The notes under the pieces are model-generated. The model was given only the letters and a program-made list of their open reading frames with translations. It did not search any database and had not been told where the DNA came from. A DNA stretch of 51,821 nt from Dehalococcoidia bacterium (GTDB lineage: Bacteria; Chloroflexota; Dehalococcoidia; UBA2979), in the NCBI GenBank assembly GCA_009379925.1, contig WHSU01000021.1, positions 1 through 51,821 of the forward strand, written 5' to 3'. Positions 34,703 to 42,664 of the stretch are shown here, in pieces; position 1 is the first letter of the stretch, and the number at the start of each line of letters is the position of its first letter. A program made the translations under genes and the position numbers.

Positions 34703-35515
34703 CTAGGTTCTCGTCGAGGTCGGCTGCGACTGGAGCGCGTGAGCGTGGACCAGGCCCGCGACCACTTCCGGCTCCTCGACCTCGACGAGGTGTCCGGCCT
34801 CAGGGATCAGCTCCAGACGCGCGTTAGGCAGAGTGCTCGCATACCGCGCGGGGATCGCCGGCGGGATGACGCGATCGGCGCCGCCGTAGACCAACAGGGT
34901 CGGCGTCCGGACCTCGGGCAGCAGCGCTGGCAGCCGCGGGTCGAACATGTACGGCTTCCAGGCGATCCGGGCCGTCATGACTCGATTGAACTGCCACAGG
35001 GCAAGCAGGTTCGGGTCGATCTCCTCGCCCAGGTGGCGCGTAGCCGTTTCCTCGTCGCGGAAGCCGGCTTTCACGTAGGCCGCGTGCTCGATGAGCATCT
35101 GGTCCATGATCTCGCCCTCCTCGGGCCGCAGCCCGGGCGAGCCGACGAGTACCAGGCGCCCGACGGACTCAGCGTCCATCGTCGCCATATGCGCCGCGAT
35201 GAACCCGCCAAAGCCGAGCCCGACCACGGAGGCAGCGCGGAGGTCGCGCTTCCGCAGGTATTGCAGCATGAGGATCGCCAGGTCACGCGGCTCACGCGCC
35301 CACTCGGGCAGCGTCGACTGCCCGTATCCCGGAAGGTCCGGGACGTCGACCTCGAAGTTGGTGGAGAGGCATTCGTGGAACTCAGACCAGCCCGTGTTTC
35401 CCGTGGAGCGATGGAGGAGGAGGAGCGGGACTCCGGAACCACCGCGCATCGACCGGATGCGCAGCCCAGCCACCTCAACCTCGTGCTCGCTTGGGCTCGT
35501 GACGGCGCTGCTCAC
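34703..35515 (-). CDS. Alpha/beta-hydrolase fold protein with glycine in place of the nucleophile
   Basis: A 270-residue alpha/beta-hydrolase fold protein. The elbow reads VVGLGFGG (97-104), so Gly101 occupies the nucleophile position, and the oxyanion HG is replaced by HR (LLLLHRSTGN). The acid and base residues remain: Asp in GGADRVIPP and His in PEAGHLVEVE. A classical hydrolase mechanism is not possible; a lyase, a cofactor-free oxygenase-like role or a binding function are alternatives. GTG start with a somewhat distant GGAAGGGA. It is first in the leftward flavin operon, 28 bases above monooxygenase 2. Confidence 0.85.
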   Translation of the reverse strand: MSSAVTSPSEHEVEVAGLRIRSMRGGSGVPLLLLHRSTGNTGWSEFHECLSTNFEVDVPDLPGYGQSTLPEWAREPRDLAILMLQYLRKRDLRAASVVGLGFGGFIAAHMATMDAESVGRLVLVGSPGLRPEEGEIMDQMLIEHAAYVKAGFRDEETATRHLGEEIDPNLLALWQFNRVMTARIAWKPYMFDPRLPALLPEVRTPTLLVYGGADRVIPPAIPARYASTLPNARLELIPEAGHLVEVEEPEVVAGLVHAHALQSQPTSTRT

Positions 35516-35583
35516 AGTCTCGCGTCCCTTCCTCGATGGCGTCCGCCCCGGACTGTACCCGGGCGGCTCCCTCCCTTGCTAAC

Positions 35584-35611
35584 ACCCGAATAGTAGCATC
35601 GCGAATCGGGT
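35584..35611. promoter_or_regulatory. Inverted repeat in the divergent gap before the CocE-type hydrolase
   Basis: ACCCGA (35584-35589) and TCGGGT (35606-35611) form a 6+6 dyad with a 16-base spacer in the 144-base divergent gap between the flavin operon and the CocE-type gene. It may be a regulator site; evidence is limited to symmetry and position. Confidence 0.3.
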
Positions 35612-35659
35612 ACCGAGATCATCCGCGGAGGTCCGGGATGGGCCGGGAGGGGGCAGACG

Positions 35660-37378
35660 ATGACGTTGGCGGAGCAGTCTGAGCTTGTGTACGCGGAGCA
35701 GTTGTTGATACCGGCAGTTGACGGTACTCCGCTCAGTGCATCACTCACGCGTCCCGGCGGGGCTGGCCCCTTCCCTACCGTGCTCACGCGCACGCCATAT
35801 GACCGCACGAATCAGGCAGCGACGGCCGAGGAGTGGGCTCGCGCCGGATACGCCTTCGTGCGCCAGGATGTCCGCGGTCGCTTCGACTCCGAGGGCGCAT
35901 TCTATCCCTTCCGCGACGACCCGACCGATGGTGTCAGCACGATTGCCTGGCTGGCGGAGCAGCCGTGGTGCAACGGTTCGGTCGTGATGACCGGCGCTTC
36001 GCACGTGGGGACGGTGCAGTATCTGGTCGCGCCTCGGCAGCCGGCCGCGCTAGCGGCGGCGATGCCGGAGTTCGCGCCCGCAAGCGTCTATCACTACTGG
36101 TGGCGCCACGGCGGCGCATTCAGGCTGTCGTTCAACGTGGCGTGGGCGATCCTGCTCGCGCGCGACAACCTGCGCCACTACCCAGACCGCCTCGCCCGGT
36201 TGCAGGAGCAACAGGCGCAGGTCTGGGTGACGCCCGAGGAGATGCGCCGCCTTGAGATCAAGCCGTTCTTCCGCGCGTGGTCGCCAGAGCAGCATGCCGA
36301 GTCGCCAGGCGATGTCTTTGGTACCGGATGGTTCGCGGACTTCATGCGCGAGCGCTCGTTCGGTCCGTTCTGGGAGGCGTACGACTTCAGGCCGCAGCAT
36401 CAGGACTTCAGGGTGCCGATGCTGCACGTCGGCGGCTGGCATGACACCTTCGCACAGGGGACCATCGACTCGTTCACGGGGCTGTCGACCGCAGGACACG
36501 CAGACCAGCGGCTGATCATGGGCCCCTGGCGGCATGTGAACTGGGGCCAACGCGACGTCGGCGACCTGGACTTCGGCGACGAACTGCTCACGGTCGACCC
36601 ATTCCAGACGCGGCGCGCCTGGTTCGACCGCTGGCTCCGGGACGGGCCGGCGGACGGCCCCCCGGTGCTGATCTTCGTCATGGGCCAGAACGCATGGCGC
36701 GAGGAAGAGACCTGGCCGCCGCCCGCCGCAGGCGAGGATGCCTGGTACCTGCACGCGGACGGCCGCCTGGCCCGTGAGGCGCCATCGGGTGACCGCGAGC
36801 CCTGCACGTACGACTATGACCCGCGTAACCCGGTGGTCACCCTCGGCGGTCCGGAGTGGGTGAACTACCCCTGCGGGCCATTTGACCACGCACCGCTCGA
36901 GGGCCGCCGGGACATCCTCACCTTTGAGTCAGCGCCACTCGAGGAAGACATCGAGGTGACTGGACGGGTGAGCGTCCGGCTGTTCGCCTCTTCGAGTGCC
37001 GTGGACACGGATTTCACGGCGAAGTTGCTCGACGTGCATACGGATGGACGAGCGTTCAACCTCTGCGATGGCATCATCCGAGCTAGATACCGCGACTCGC
37101 TCTCGCACCCGGCGCCGCTGACCCCAGGCGAGCCGGTGGAGCTGGACATCGACCTGTGGTCGACCAGCAACCTGTTCCGGCAGGGACACCGGATCCGCAT
37201 CGACATCTCGAGCAGCAACTTCCCGCGATTCGACGTGAACCCGAACACTGGTGACGACTCTACGGGAGGGCCCGACACACCCCGCGAGTACGTCGTCGCG
37301 CGGAACACGGTCTATTGCGACCAGGACCGCCCCTCGCACGTGAAGCTCCCTGTGGTCCGGAGGCCCCTGGGGCGCTAG
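35660..37378 (+). CDS. CocE/NonD-type hydrolase (X-Pro dipeptidyl-peptidase S15 family)
   Basis: A 572-residue serine hydrolase. Residues 1-300 are the alpha/beta-hydrolase domain with the triad Ser114 (TGASHVGT), Asp262 (GGWHDTF) and His292 (GPWRHVNW), closely matching the spacing in cocaine esterase CocE. Residues 340-560 form the beta jelly-roll domain (TGRVSVRLFASSSAVDTDF, SNLFRQGHRIRIDISSSNFP). No signal peptide is visible, so it is probably cytoplasmic. A GGGAGGGGG site precedes the ATG. It hydrolyses an ester or acyl bond in family members. It is monocistronic, ending before a strong palindrome, and divergent from the flavin operon. Confidence 0.92.
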   Translation: MTLAEQSELVYAEQLLIPAVDGTPLSASLTRPGGAGPFPTVLTRTPYDRTNQAATAEEWARAGYAFVRQDVRGRFDSEGAFYPFRDDPTDGVSTIAWLAEQPWCNGSVVMTGASHVGTVQYLVAPRQPAALAAAMPEFAPASVYHYWWRHGGAFRLSFNVAWAILLARDNLRHYPDRLARLQEQQAQVWVTPEEMRRLEIKPFFRAWSPEQHAESPGDVFGTGWFADFMRERSFGPFWEAYDFRPQHQDFRVPMLHVGGWHDTFAQGTIDSFTGLSTAGHADQRLIMGPWRHVNWGQRDVGDLDFGDELLTVDPFQTRRAWFDRWLRDGPADGPPVLIFVMGQNAWREEETWPPPAAGEDAWYLHADGRLAREAPSGDREPCTYDYDPRNPVVTLGGPEWVNYPCGPFDHAPLEGRRDILTFESAPLEEDIEVTGRVSVRLFASSSAVDTDFTAKLLDVHTDGRAFNLCDGIIRARYRDSLSHPAPLTPGEPVELDIDLWSTSNLFRQGHRIRIDISSSNFPRFDVNPNTGDDSTGGPDTPREYVVARNTVYCDQDRPSHVKLPVVRRPLGR

Positions 37379-37386
37379 CAGAACGA

Positions 37387-37412
37387 GGAGGGGCGCCTCG
37401 AGGCGCCCCTCC
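37387..37412. terminator. Bidirectional palindromic terminator
   Basis: A perfect 26-base palindrome (13-bp arms, core GGCGCCTCGAGGCGCC) in the 55-base gap between convergent genes ending at 37378 and 37434. No U tract on either side. Its arms resemble the terminator at 15053-15078. Confidence 0.7.
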
Positions 37413-37433
37413 ATCGTGGCCCTCTAGGGGTGC

Positions 37434-38498
37434 TCAATCCGGGCGGGCGTACACCATGATCGACCGGCCGAGGATCTCCCCGGCCTCCAATGCCCGGACG
37501 CCTTCGTTGATGTCGTCGAGTGAGTCGTACTGCCTGGTCACCATCTTGTCGAGAGGCAGCGCGCCTTGTTTGAACCATGCGACGTACTGGGCGAAGTCGG
37601 TCATCGGGTGGCTGGATCCGCCGAGCGAGCCTCGGAACGTACGCTCAGGTGTGAAGAGACGCGCGTTGAGGGTCACATCACCCTGTGGAATGCCGACGAG
37701 CACGGCTGAGCCGCCGTGCTGGACGCCGAGAGTGCCCGGCCGGGTCGCCTCCAGGATCTGCTGCATCGTGATCTCGCGCCCAATCGCATCGAAGGCGTAG
37801 TCCACCCCCCCGTTTGTGAGGTCCTGCACGGCTTCCACCGCGTTGACCTTCGATGCGTTCACGAGGTCCGTCGCACCGAGGTCTTCTGCGAACTTGAGCT
37901 TCTCGTCGTCGAGATCCACGGCGATGATCCGACCCGCCCCAGCGATCTTCGCCCCCGCGACCACGTTGAGGCCCACGCCGCCGACGCCGAAGACGGCGAC
38001 CGTCTCGCCTTGCTGCACCTTCGCGGTCCCGATCACCGCGCCAACGCCGGTAACGACGGCGCAACCGATGATGGCCGTCACGTCCACAGGGACCTCGGGG
38101 TCGAGGGGGACCACGAGTTGCTCGCTGACCAGCACATCTTCTGCCCAGGTGTAACTCAAGGTGTCGTAGTCTTGGCCGCGGAACCGGTACCTGGCTCGAG
38201 CGGGACGCGGCGTTTCAGGCGTCGCGTCACGGGGAATCCAGGTCACGATGACCCGGTCGCCCTCGCGGACGTGGGTGACGGACTTGCCGGCTGCGGTTAC
38301 GACCCCGGTGGCCTCGTGACCGAGCAACGCGGGCGTCGGATGGTCCGGTCGGTGCAGCTGGTGCAGCTGCGAATGGCAGATGCCCGAGGCAAACAGCTTG
38401 ACGAGGACCTCCTCGTCTCCCGGGTCGGGCAGCTCGATCTCGTCGACATCCAGCGGATTGCCATGCTTTACGTACACGGCCGCACGTGTCGTCAACAC
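37434..38498 (-). CDS. Zinc-dependent alcohol dehydrogenase lacking the structural zinc lobe
   Basis: A 354-residue medium-chain dehydrogenase. Catalytic zinc ligands are Cys41 (SGICHSQ), His61-Glu62 (GHEATG) and Cys146 (IIGCAV); the NAD(P)-binding motif GVGGVG is at 171-176 with Asp in IIAVDLDD, favouring NAD. The loop that normally carries four structural-zinc cysteines (about 88-112) contains none. I chose GTG 38498 for its AAGGGG site; an upstream TTG at 38519 is alternative. The overall sequence is closest to class III/NDMA-type dehydrogenases, oxidising an alcohol to an aldehyde. It converges on the CocE-type gene and may handle alcohols released by esterases. Confidence 0.9.
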   Translation of the reverse strand: MLTTRAAVYVKHGNPLDVDEIELPDPGDEEVLVKLFASGICHSQLHQLHRPDHPTPALLGHEATGVVTAAGKSVTHVREGDRVIVTWIPRDATPETPRPARARYRFRGQDYDTLSYTWAEDVLVSEQLVVPLDPEVPVDVTAIIGCAVVTGVGAVIGTAKVQQGETVAVFGVGGVGLNVVAGAKIAGAGRIIAVDLDDEKLKFAEDLGATDLVNASKVNAVEAVQDLTNGGVDYAFDAIGREITMQQILEATRPGTLGVQHGGSAVLVGIPQGDVTLNARLFTPERTFRGSLGGSSHPMTDFAQYVAWFKQGALPLDKMVTRQYDSLDDINEGVRALEAGEILGRSIMVYARPD

Positions 38499-38761
38499 CT
38501 GGCATTCCCCTTCTTCCAACTCGTCACGGACGAGCGGTGCACTCCTGGCTAGGCGGGTGTCGGTCTCGGCGCAGGCTTGTCGTGCGACCGCCAGCGGTGC
38601 GGCCGCGAACGGCGGGACCGAGTCTGGTTGATATCACCCCCGACGTGCCGCGACTATCAGAATTCTGTTTGTTATGGCAACTCACGCATGCTAGATCGAG
38701 CGAACGACAGCATCGGGGCTAAGCGCCTTACATCCGAACGCTGTCTCGGGAGGGGGCTGCG
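38499..38761. promoter_or_regulatory. Divergent gap between the dehydrogenase and SBP 4
   Basis: 263 bases without a gene. TTGATA (38628-38633) with GACTAT 18 bases on is a weak promoter candidate toward SBP 4. CAGAATTCTG (38658-38667) is a perfect 10-base palindrome. A GGGAGGGGG ribosome site lies just before 38762. Confidence 0.3.
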
Positions 38762-40624
38762 ATGGGTCGCGATAATTACTGGTACCGTGCCGCAAGACGC
38801 AGGTTCTCCCGCCGCGCGGTGCTGCGCGGCGGCGCCGCCGTTGGGGCGGGACTCGCCGGCGCGGCCTTGGTCGGTTGCGGTGGCGATGAGGAGTCGCCTC
38901 CGGGTGATGGGACGACGGCGCCCCCCACGAATGGCGCCACCGCTGGCGCCGCCTTCGAAGACTGGGAGAACCTGTCCGCGGAAGAGTTGGTGGGCGTCGC
39001 CAACAACACGTGGCTCGAGTCGCTAGCCGCCCAGCAGCAAGCGATGCAGAACGGTCCGACACTCGGAGGGACGATTCGGTTCAACCGCGCTCCTCCGACT
39101 TCGTTTGACGTTCTGGGTGCCGGCGCAACGGGCATGGCCGTCCACCCGGGCACACATAACTCACTTCTCACCTTCGACTGGAAGGGTGACTTCGGGCCCC
39201 AGAATGAGATCAACGTAGTCGCGGACCTGCCGGAGAGCTTCGAGCAGGCCGATGACACGACGATGATCTTCCACCTGCGCGACGAGCCTATCTACTTCCA
39301 CGACATCGAACCCGTCAACGGGCGAGAACTCACGGCCGAGGACATCAAGTACAGCGTCGAGCAACTGAAGGCTGCGGCGTTCCAGGGACCGACGTACCGC
39401 GATATCGAGTCGGTCGAAGTGCCCGACGATAAGACGGTTGTCCTGAACTTCTCGCAGCCAGCCGCCTACTTCACGCGCTCGTCGTGCATTCCGATTCAGT
39501 GGATCGTTGCACAGGAGCACGTGGAGTCAGGAGAAGGGCTGGCCGCAAAGCCCATCGGCACTGGGGCGTTCCAGTATGTGAACCACGAGATCGAGGTGGG
39601 GATCACATACGAGAAGAACCCGCGCTACTTCAAGACGGACCCGATCTACGGCACTAACAACAAGCTTCCCTTCGTGGACCGGATGGAGGGCGTGTACATG
39701 CCCGATCTGGCCACGTACGGGGCAGCATGGGCCTCCGGACAGGTGGACTACGGCTCGGCCGGCAGCGACCAGACCCGGCGACAGATCCTCGACACGCTGC
39801 GGCTCCGGGAGGACTCGGTCAACGCGATCACGACGCCACCGCCCAGCGCCCAACCTCTGATCGTGATCAACTCCAACACTCCCCCGTTCGATGACGTAAG
39901 AGTCCGGCGGGCCCTCTCGATGTCGATCGACCGCGAAGCCCTCATCGAGGGCGTTGCGGGAGGGATGGCGTCCCCCGGCTACGGGCAGGACTGGAACTTC
40001 TTCGACCGCCCGCAGGGGGCTCAGCCCTGGACGATCGAGGAACTCGGGCCGTACTACACATATAACGCGGACGAGGCAAAGAAGCTCCTGCAGGCGGCTG
40101 GATTCGAGAACGGCCTCGGGCGGCCCGTCGAACTCGGCTGGGGCACGTCCCTGGAGGGCGCGCGCAACGCCACGTATGAGGCGATGGCGGACTTCCTGCG
40201 CCAGATGGGGATCGAGGTCAACGTCGCAATGGCGGTGGACTCGACCGCATACACGCAGAAGCTATACGGCGGAGAGTACCAGGATCTCCACGTGGCCCTG
40301 CCTCGGCCCGCGTGGGACCCGGACCAGTTCACGTACGAGCAGCTGCACTCGGAGTCCACAGCCAACTTCTATAACGTCAACGACCCGGAGATCGATGAAC
40401 TCTGCGAGCGGCAGCAGGTGCTGCTGGACATCGACGAGCGGCGCGACGTCGTGCGCCAGATCATGGAGCGCGATCTCGACCAGATGTACCGCTTGTGGGG
40501 AATCAATTACTACAAGGTCGCCATGCGCGACCCGAAGCTGATGAATGCCGCCGACCACTATCTGGCGTGGATGACGCCGGGATGGGGCGAGCTGAAGTAC
40601 GAGTTGGCCTGGAAGCAGGCCTAG
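38762..40624 (+). CDS. ABC importer substrate-binding lipoprotein, family 5 (SBP 4)
   Basis: A 620-residue family-5 binding protein. The leader RRRFSRRAVLRGG (12-24) and lipobox Cys39 (ALVGC) predict Tat export and lipidation; a Thr/Pro/Ala linker and an extra helical stretch (ENLSAEELVGVANNT) follow before the mature domain. Motifs: VNGRELTAEDIKYSVEQL, KPIGTGAFQYVNHEIEVG, VRRALSMSIDREALIEG. The last 11 codons plus stop are duplicated directly downstream as a 33-base tandem repeat outside the reading frame. It starts an operon with DppB-like and DppC-like permeases. Unlike importers 1 and 2, no CoA-transferase is attached; a beta-propeller protein follows. Confidence 0.94.
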   Translation: MGRDNYWYRAARRRFSRRAVLRGGAAVGAGLAGAALVGCGGDEESPPGDGTTAPPTNGATAGAAFEDWENLSAEELVGVANNTWLESLAAQQQAMQNGPTLGGTIRFNRAPPTSFDVLGAGATGMAVHPGTHNSLLTFDWKGDFGPQNEINVVADLPESFEQADDTTMIFHLRDEPIYFHDIEPVNGRELTAEDIKYSVEQLKAAAFQGPTYRDIESVEVPDDKTVVLNFSQPAAYFTRSSCIPIQWIVAQEHVESGEGLAAKPIGTGAFQYVNHEIEVGITYEKNPRYFKTDPIYGTNNKLPFVDRMEGVYMPDLATYGAAWASGQVDYGSAGSDQTRRQILDTLRLREDSVNAITTPPPSAQPLIVINSNTPPFDDVRVRRALSMSIDREALIEGVAGGMASPGYGQDWNFFDRPQGAQPWTIEELGPYYTYNADEAKKLLQAAGFENGLGRPVELGWGTSLEGARNATYEAMADFLRQMGIEVNVAMAVDSTAYTQKLYGGEYQDLHVALPRPAWDPDQFTYEQLHSESTANFYNVNDPEIDELCERQQVLLDIDERRDVVRQIMERDLDQMYRLWGINYYKVAMRDPKLMNAADHYLAWMTPGWGELKYELAWKQA

Positions 40625-40659
40625 CTGAAGTACGAGTTGGCCTGGAAGCAGGCCTAGCT
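40590..40659 (+). repeat. Exact 33-base tandem duplication spanning the stop codon of SBP 4
   Basis: Positions 40590-40626 recur identically 33 bases later. The first copy encodes the last 10 residues and TAG stop; the second lies untranslated after the stop. The identity is perfect, so the event is recent or an assembly artefact. Confidence 0.9.
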
Positions 40660-40714
40660 CCAGAAAAAGGCGGGTGCTCGCGCGGCCCGCCCGCGTGGTA
40701 GTGCGGGGGTCAAC

Positions 40715-41668
40715 GTGTGGCAGTATGTCGTCCGCCGTGTCGTGGGCGCCGTCTTTGTCCTTTGGCTGGTCTCCGTGATCGTCTTCACCATTGTGCGGGC
40801 GCTGCCGGGCGACGCCATCATCGCAAAGGTCGGCGAGGCGGGGCGCATCACGCCCGAACAGATGGAGGCGGCCCGGGAGGAGTTGGGACTGGACAAGCCG
40901 CTCGTCGTTGCCTACCTCGATTGGGCCGGCGGCCTTGCCCGAGGCGACCTGGGTGACTCGTACATCTACGACGGCGTGTCGGTCAGCAGCCGGATTTTCG
41001 ACTCGCTCGTCCCGACGATACAGCTGGGGCTGATGGCGGCGTTCGTCGGACTGCCGTTCGCGCTCGGGCTCGGCGCCATCGCCGCGCTCCGCCAGGACAC
41101 ATGGCTGGACTACCCGGTGAGGATGGTAGCCGTCCTCGGCATCTCCGTGCCCAACTTCGTACTCGCCACAGCTCTGATCACGTTTCTGGCATACCAGTTC
41201 AACTACGCACCACCGTTCGGCTGGGTCCCGTTCTGGGAGGACCCCGTCACGAACCTCAAGATCTTGTATCTGCCGGTGCTGCTCCTTGGGTTTACCTTCT
41301 CCGGGAGCCTCATGCGCATGATGCGCTCGTCCATCCTGGAGGTGATGCGCCAGGACTACGTGCGGACCGCACGCGCGAAGGGGCTCAACCCCTGGACTGT
41401 GTTTCGCATGCATACCGCGCGAAACGCGCTCATCTCGGTGACGACCCTGCTGGGATTCCAGGTCGTGGCGCTTCTCTCCGGCTCCCTGATCATGGAGATC
41501 ATTTTTGCGATACCAGGGGTCGGACGAATGACTCTCCAGGCAATCAATCTCCGCGACTATCCACAGATCATGGGCAACACCATGTTCTTTGCTACCGTCG
41601 TGGTCTTCACCAACCTAGCCGTGGATATCGCGTACGCCGCGCTTGATCCACGCGTGAAGTACAGCTAG
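40715..41668 (+). CDS. ABC importer permease, DppB/OppB-like (importer 3)
   Basis: A 317-residue permease starting with GTG (WQYVVRRVVGAVFVLWL). Features include IVRALPGDAIIAKVGE, LGLDKPLVVAYLDWAGGLARGDLG, an EAA loop (MRQDYVRTARAKGLNPWTVFRM) and the terminal YAALDPRVKYS. It follows SBP 4 after 90 bases that include the untranslated copy of the 33-base repeat, and precedes the DppC-like gene by 24. As with the other importers in the window, no ATPase gene is present in the operon. Confidence 0.93.
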   Translation: MWQYVVRRVVGAVFVLWLVSVIVFTIVRALPGDAIIAKVGEAGRITPEQMEAAREELGLDKPLVVAYLDWAGGLARGDLGDSYIYDGVSVSSRIFDSLVPTIQLGLMAAFVGLPFALGLGAIAALRQDTWLDYPVRMVAVLGISVPNFVLATALITFLAYQFNYAPPFGWVPFWEDPVTNLKILYLPVLLLGFTFSGSLMRMMRSSILEVMRQDYVRTARAKGLNPWTVFRMHTARNALISVTTLLGFQVVALLSGSLIMEIIFAIPGVGRMTLQAINLRDYPQIMGNTMFFATVVVFTNLAVDIAYAALDPRVKYS

Positions 41669-41692
41669 TCGCGGCGGTGCAAGGTAGGCAAC

Positions 41693-42613
41693 ATGACCGC
41701 TGAATTGCAGCCGACGGCTGGCCACACCGGCGCCGCTATCTCGCAGGCCGGACTCGGTCCGAGTCAGCCGGGACTGCTCCGGCGCCAGTGGAGCGTTTGG
41801 CGGCGAAAGCCGATCGGGTTTGGGTCGCTTCTCTTCATCGTCTTCCTGCTGGTGGTGGCTGCGGCGGGGCCAGCGCTGGCCACGCACGACCCGCTGCAGA
41901 ACGACCTTCGAGCCGTCCTCGCCGGCCCCTCCGCAGACCATTTCTTCGGCACCGACTCGAACGGCCGCGACGTGTACAGCCGGATCGTGCATGGCGCCAG
42001 GCTTTCACTGTTCGTGGGATTCGCATCGGTCATCTTCGGTATCACCGGGGCGGTCGTCGTCGGCCTGGTCAGCGGATATGCCGGAGGCACGGTGGACTAC
42101 CTCATCCAGCGGGTCACCGATGCGGTGATGGCGATCCCGGGGCTGATCCTGTTGCTGGCGCTCGTGTCGGTCCTCGAGCCCAGCCTGCTCAACCTCGTGA
42201 TCGCGTTATGCATCGTGGTAATGCCGGGCACGATCCGCGTGGTCCGAGCCGAGGTGTTGGTAGCCAAGGAATACGACTACGTACTCGCCGCCCATGCGCT
42301 CGACGCGAGCTCAAGGCGCATCGTCGTGCGCCATGTCTTGCCAAACGTCATGGCGCCCATTCTGATCCTGGGGTCCGTCGTCGTGGGTACAGCCATCCTG
42401 ATCGAGGCGTCGTTGAGCTTCCTCGGCCTGGGAGTCCCGCCTCCCGCGCCGACATGGGGCAACATGCTCAGCGGACCAAACCGGCAGTACATGGCCAGCG
42501 CGCCGTGGTTGGTGATCTTCCCCGGCCTGGCGATCACCCTCGCTGTCCTCGCCTTCAACATGCTTGGCGATGCTCTGCGCGACATCTTCGACCCAAGACT
42601 ACGCGGCCGGTAG
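41693..42613 (+). CDS. ABC importer permease, DppC/OppC-like (importer 3)
   Basis: A 306-residue permease. After a Gln/Gly/Pro-rich cytoplasmic start, WRRKPIGFGSLLFIVFLLVV forms the first helix; FFGTDSNGRDVYSRIVHGAR and the EAA loop (YVLAAHALDASSRRIVVRHVLPN) are typical, and the end is GDALRDIFDPRLRGR. An AAGGTAGG site precedes the ATG. It is followed after about 50 bases by a zinc-ribbon/beta-propeller protein on the same strand. The substrate of importer 3 is unknown. Confidence 0.93.
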   Translation: MTAELQPTAGHTGAAISQAGLGPSQPGLLRRQWSVWRRKPIGFGSLLFIVFLLVVAAAGPALATHDPLQNDLRAVLAGPSADHFFGTDSNGRDVYSRIVHGARLSLFVGFASVIFGITGAVVVGLVSGYAGGTVDYLIQRVTDAVMAIPGLILLLALVSVLEPSLLNLVIALCIVVMPGTIRVVRAEVLVAKEYDYVLAAHALDASSRRIVVRHVLPNVMAPILILGSVVVGTAILIEASLSFLGLGVPPPAPTWGNMLSGPNRQYMASAPWLVIFPGLAITLAVLAFNMLGDALRDIFDPRLRGR

Positions 42614-42664
42614 CCGAGGCGGTAGGTGGGCAGGCCGTGGCCCACGAGGTCGAGTTCGGCGTCG

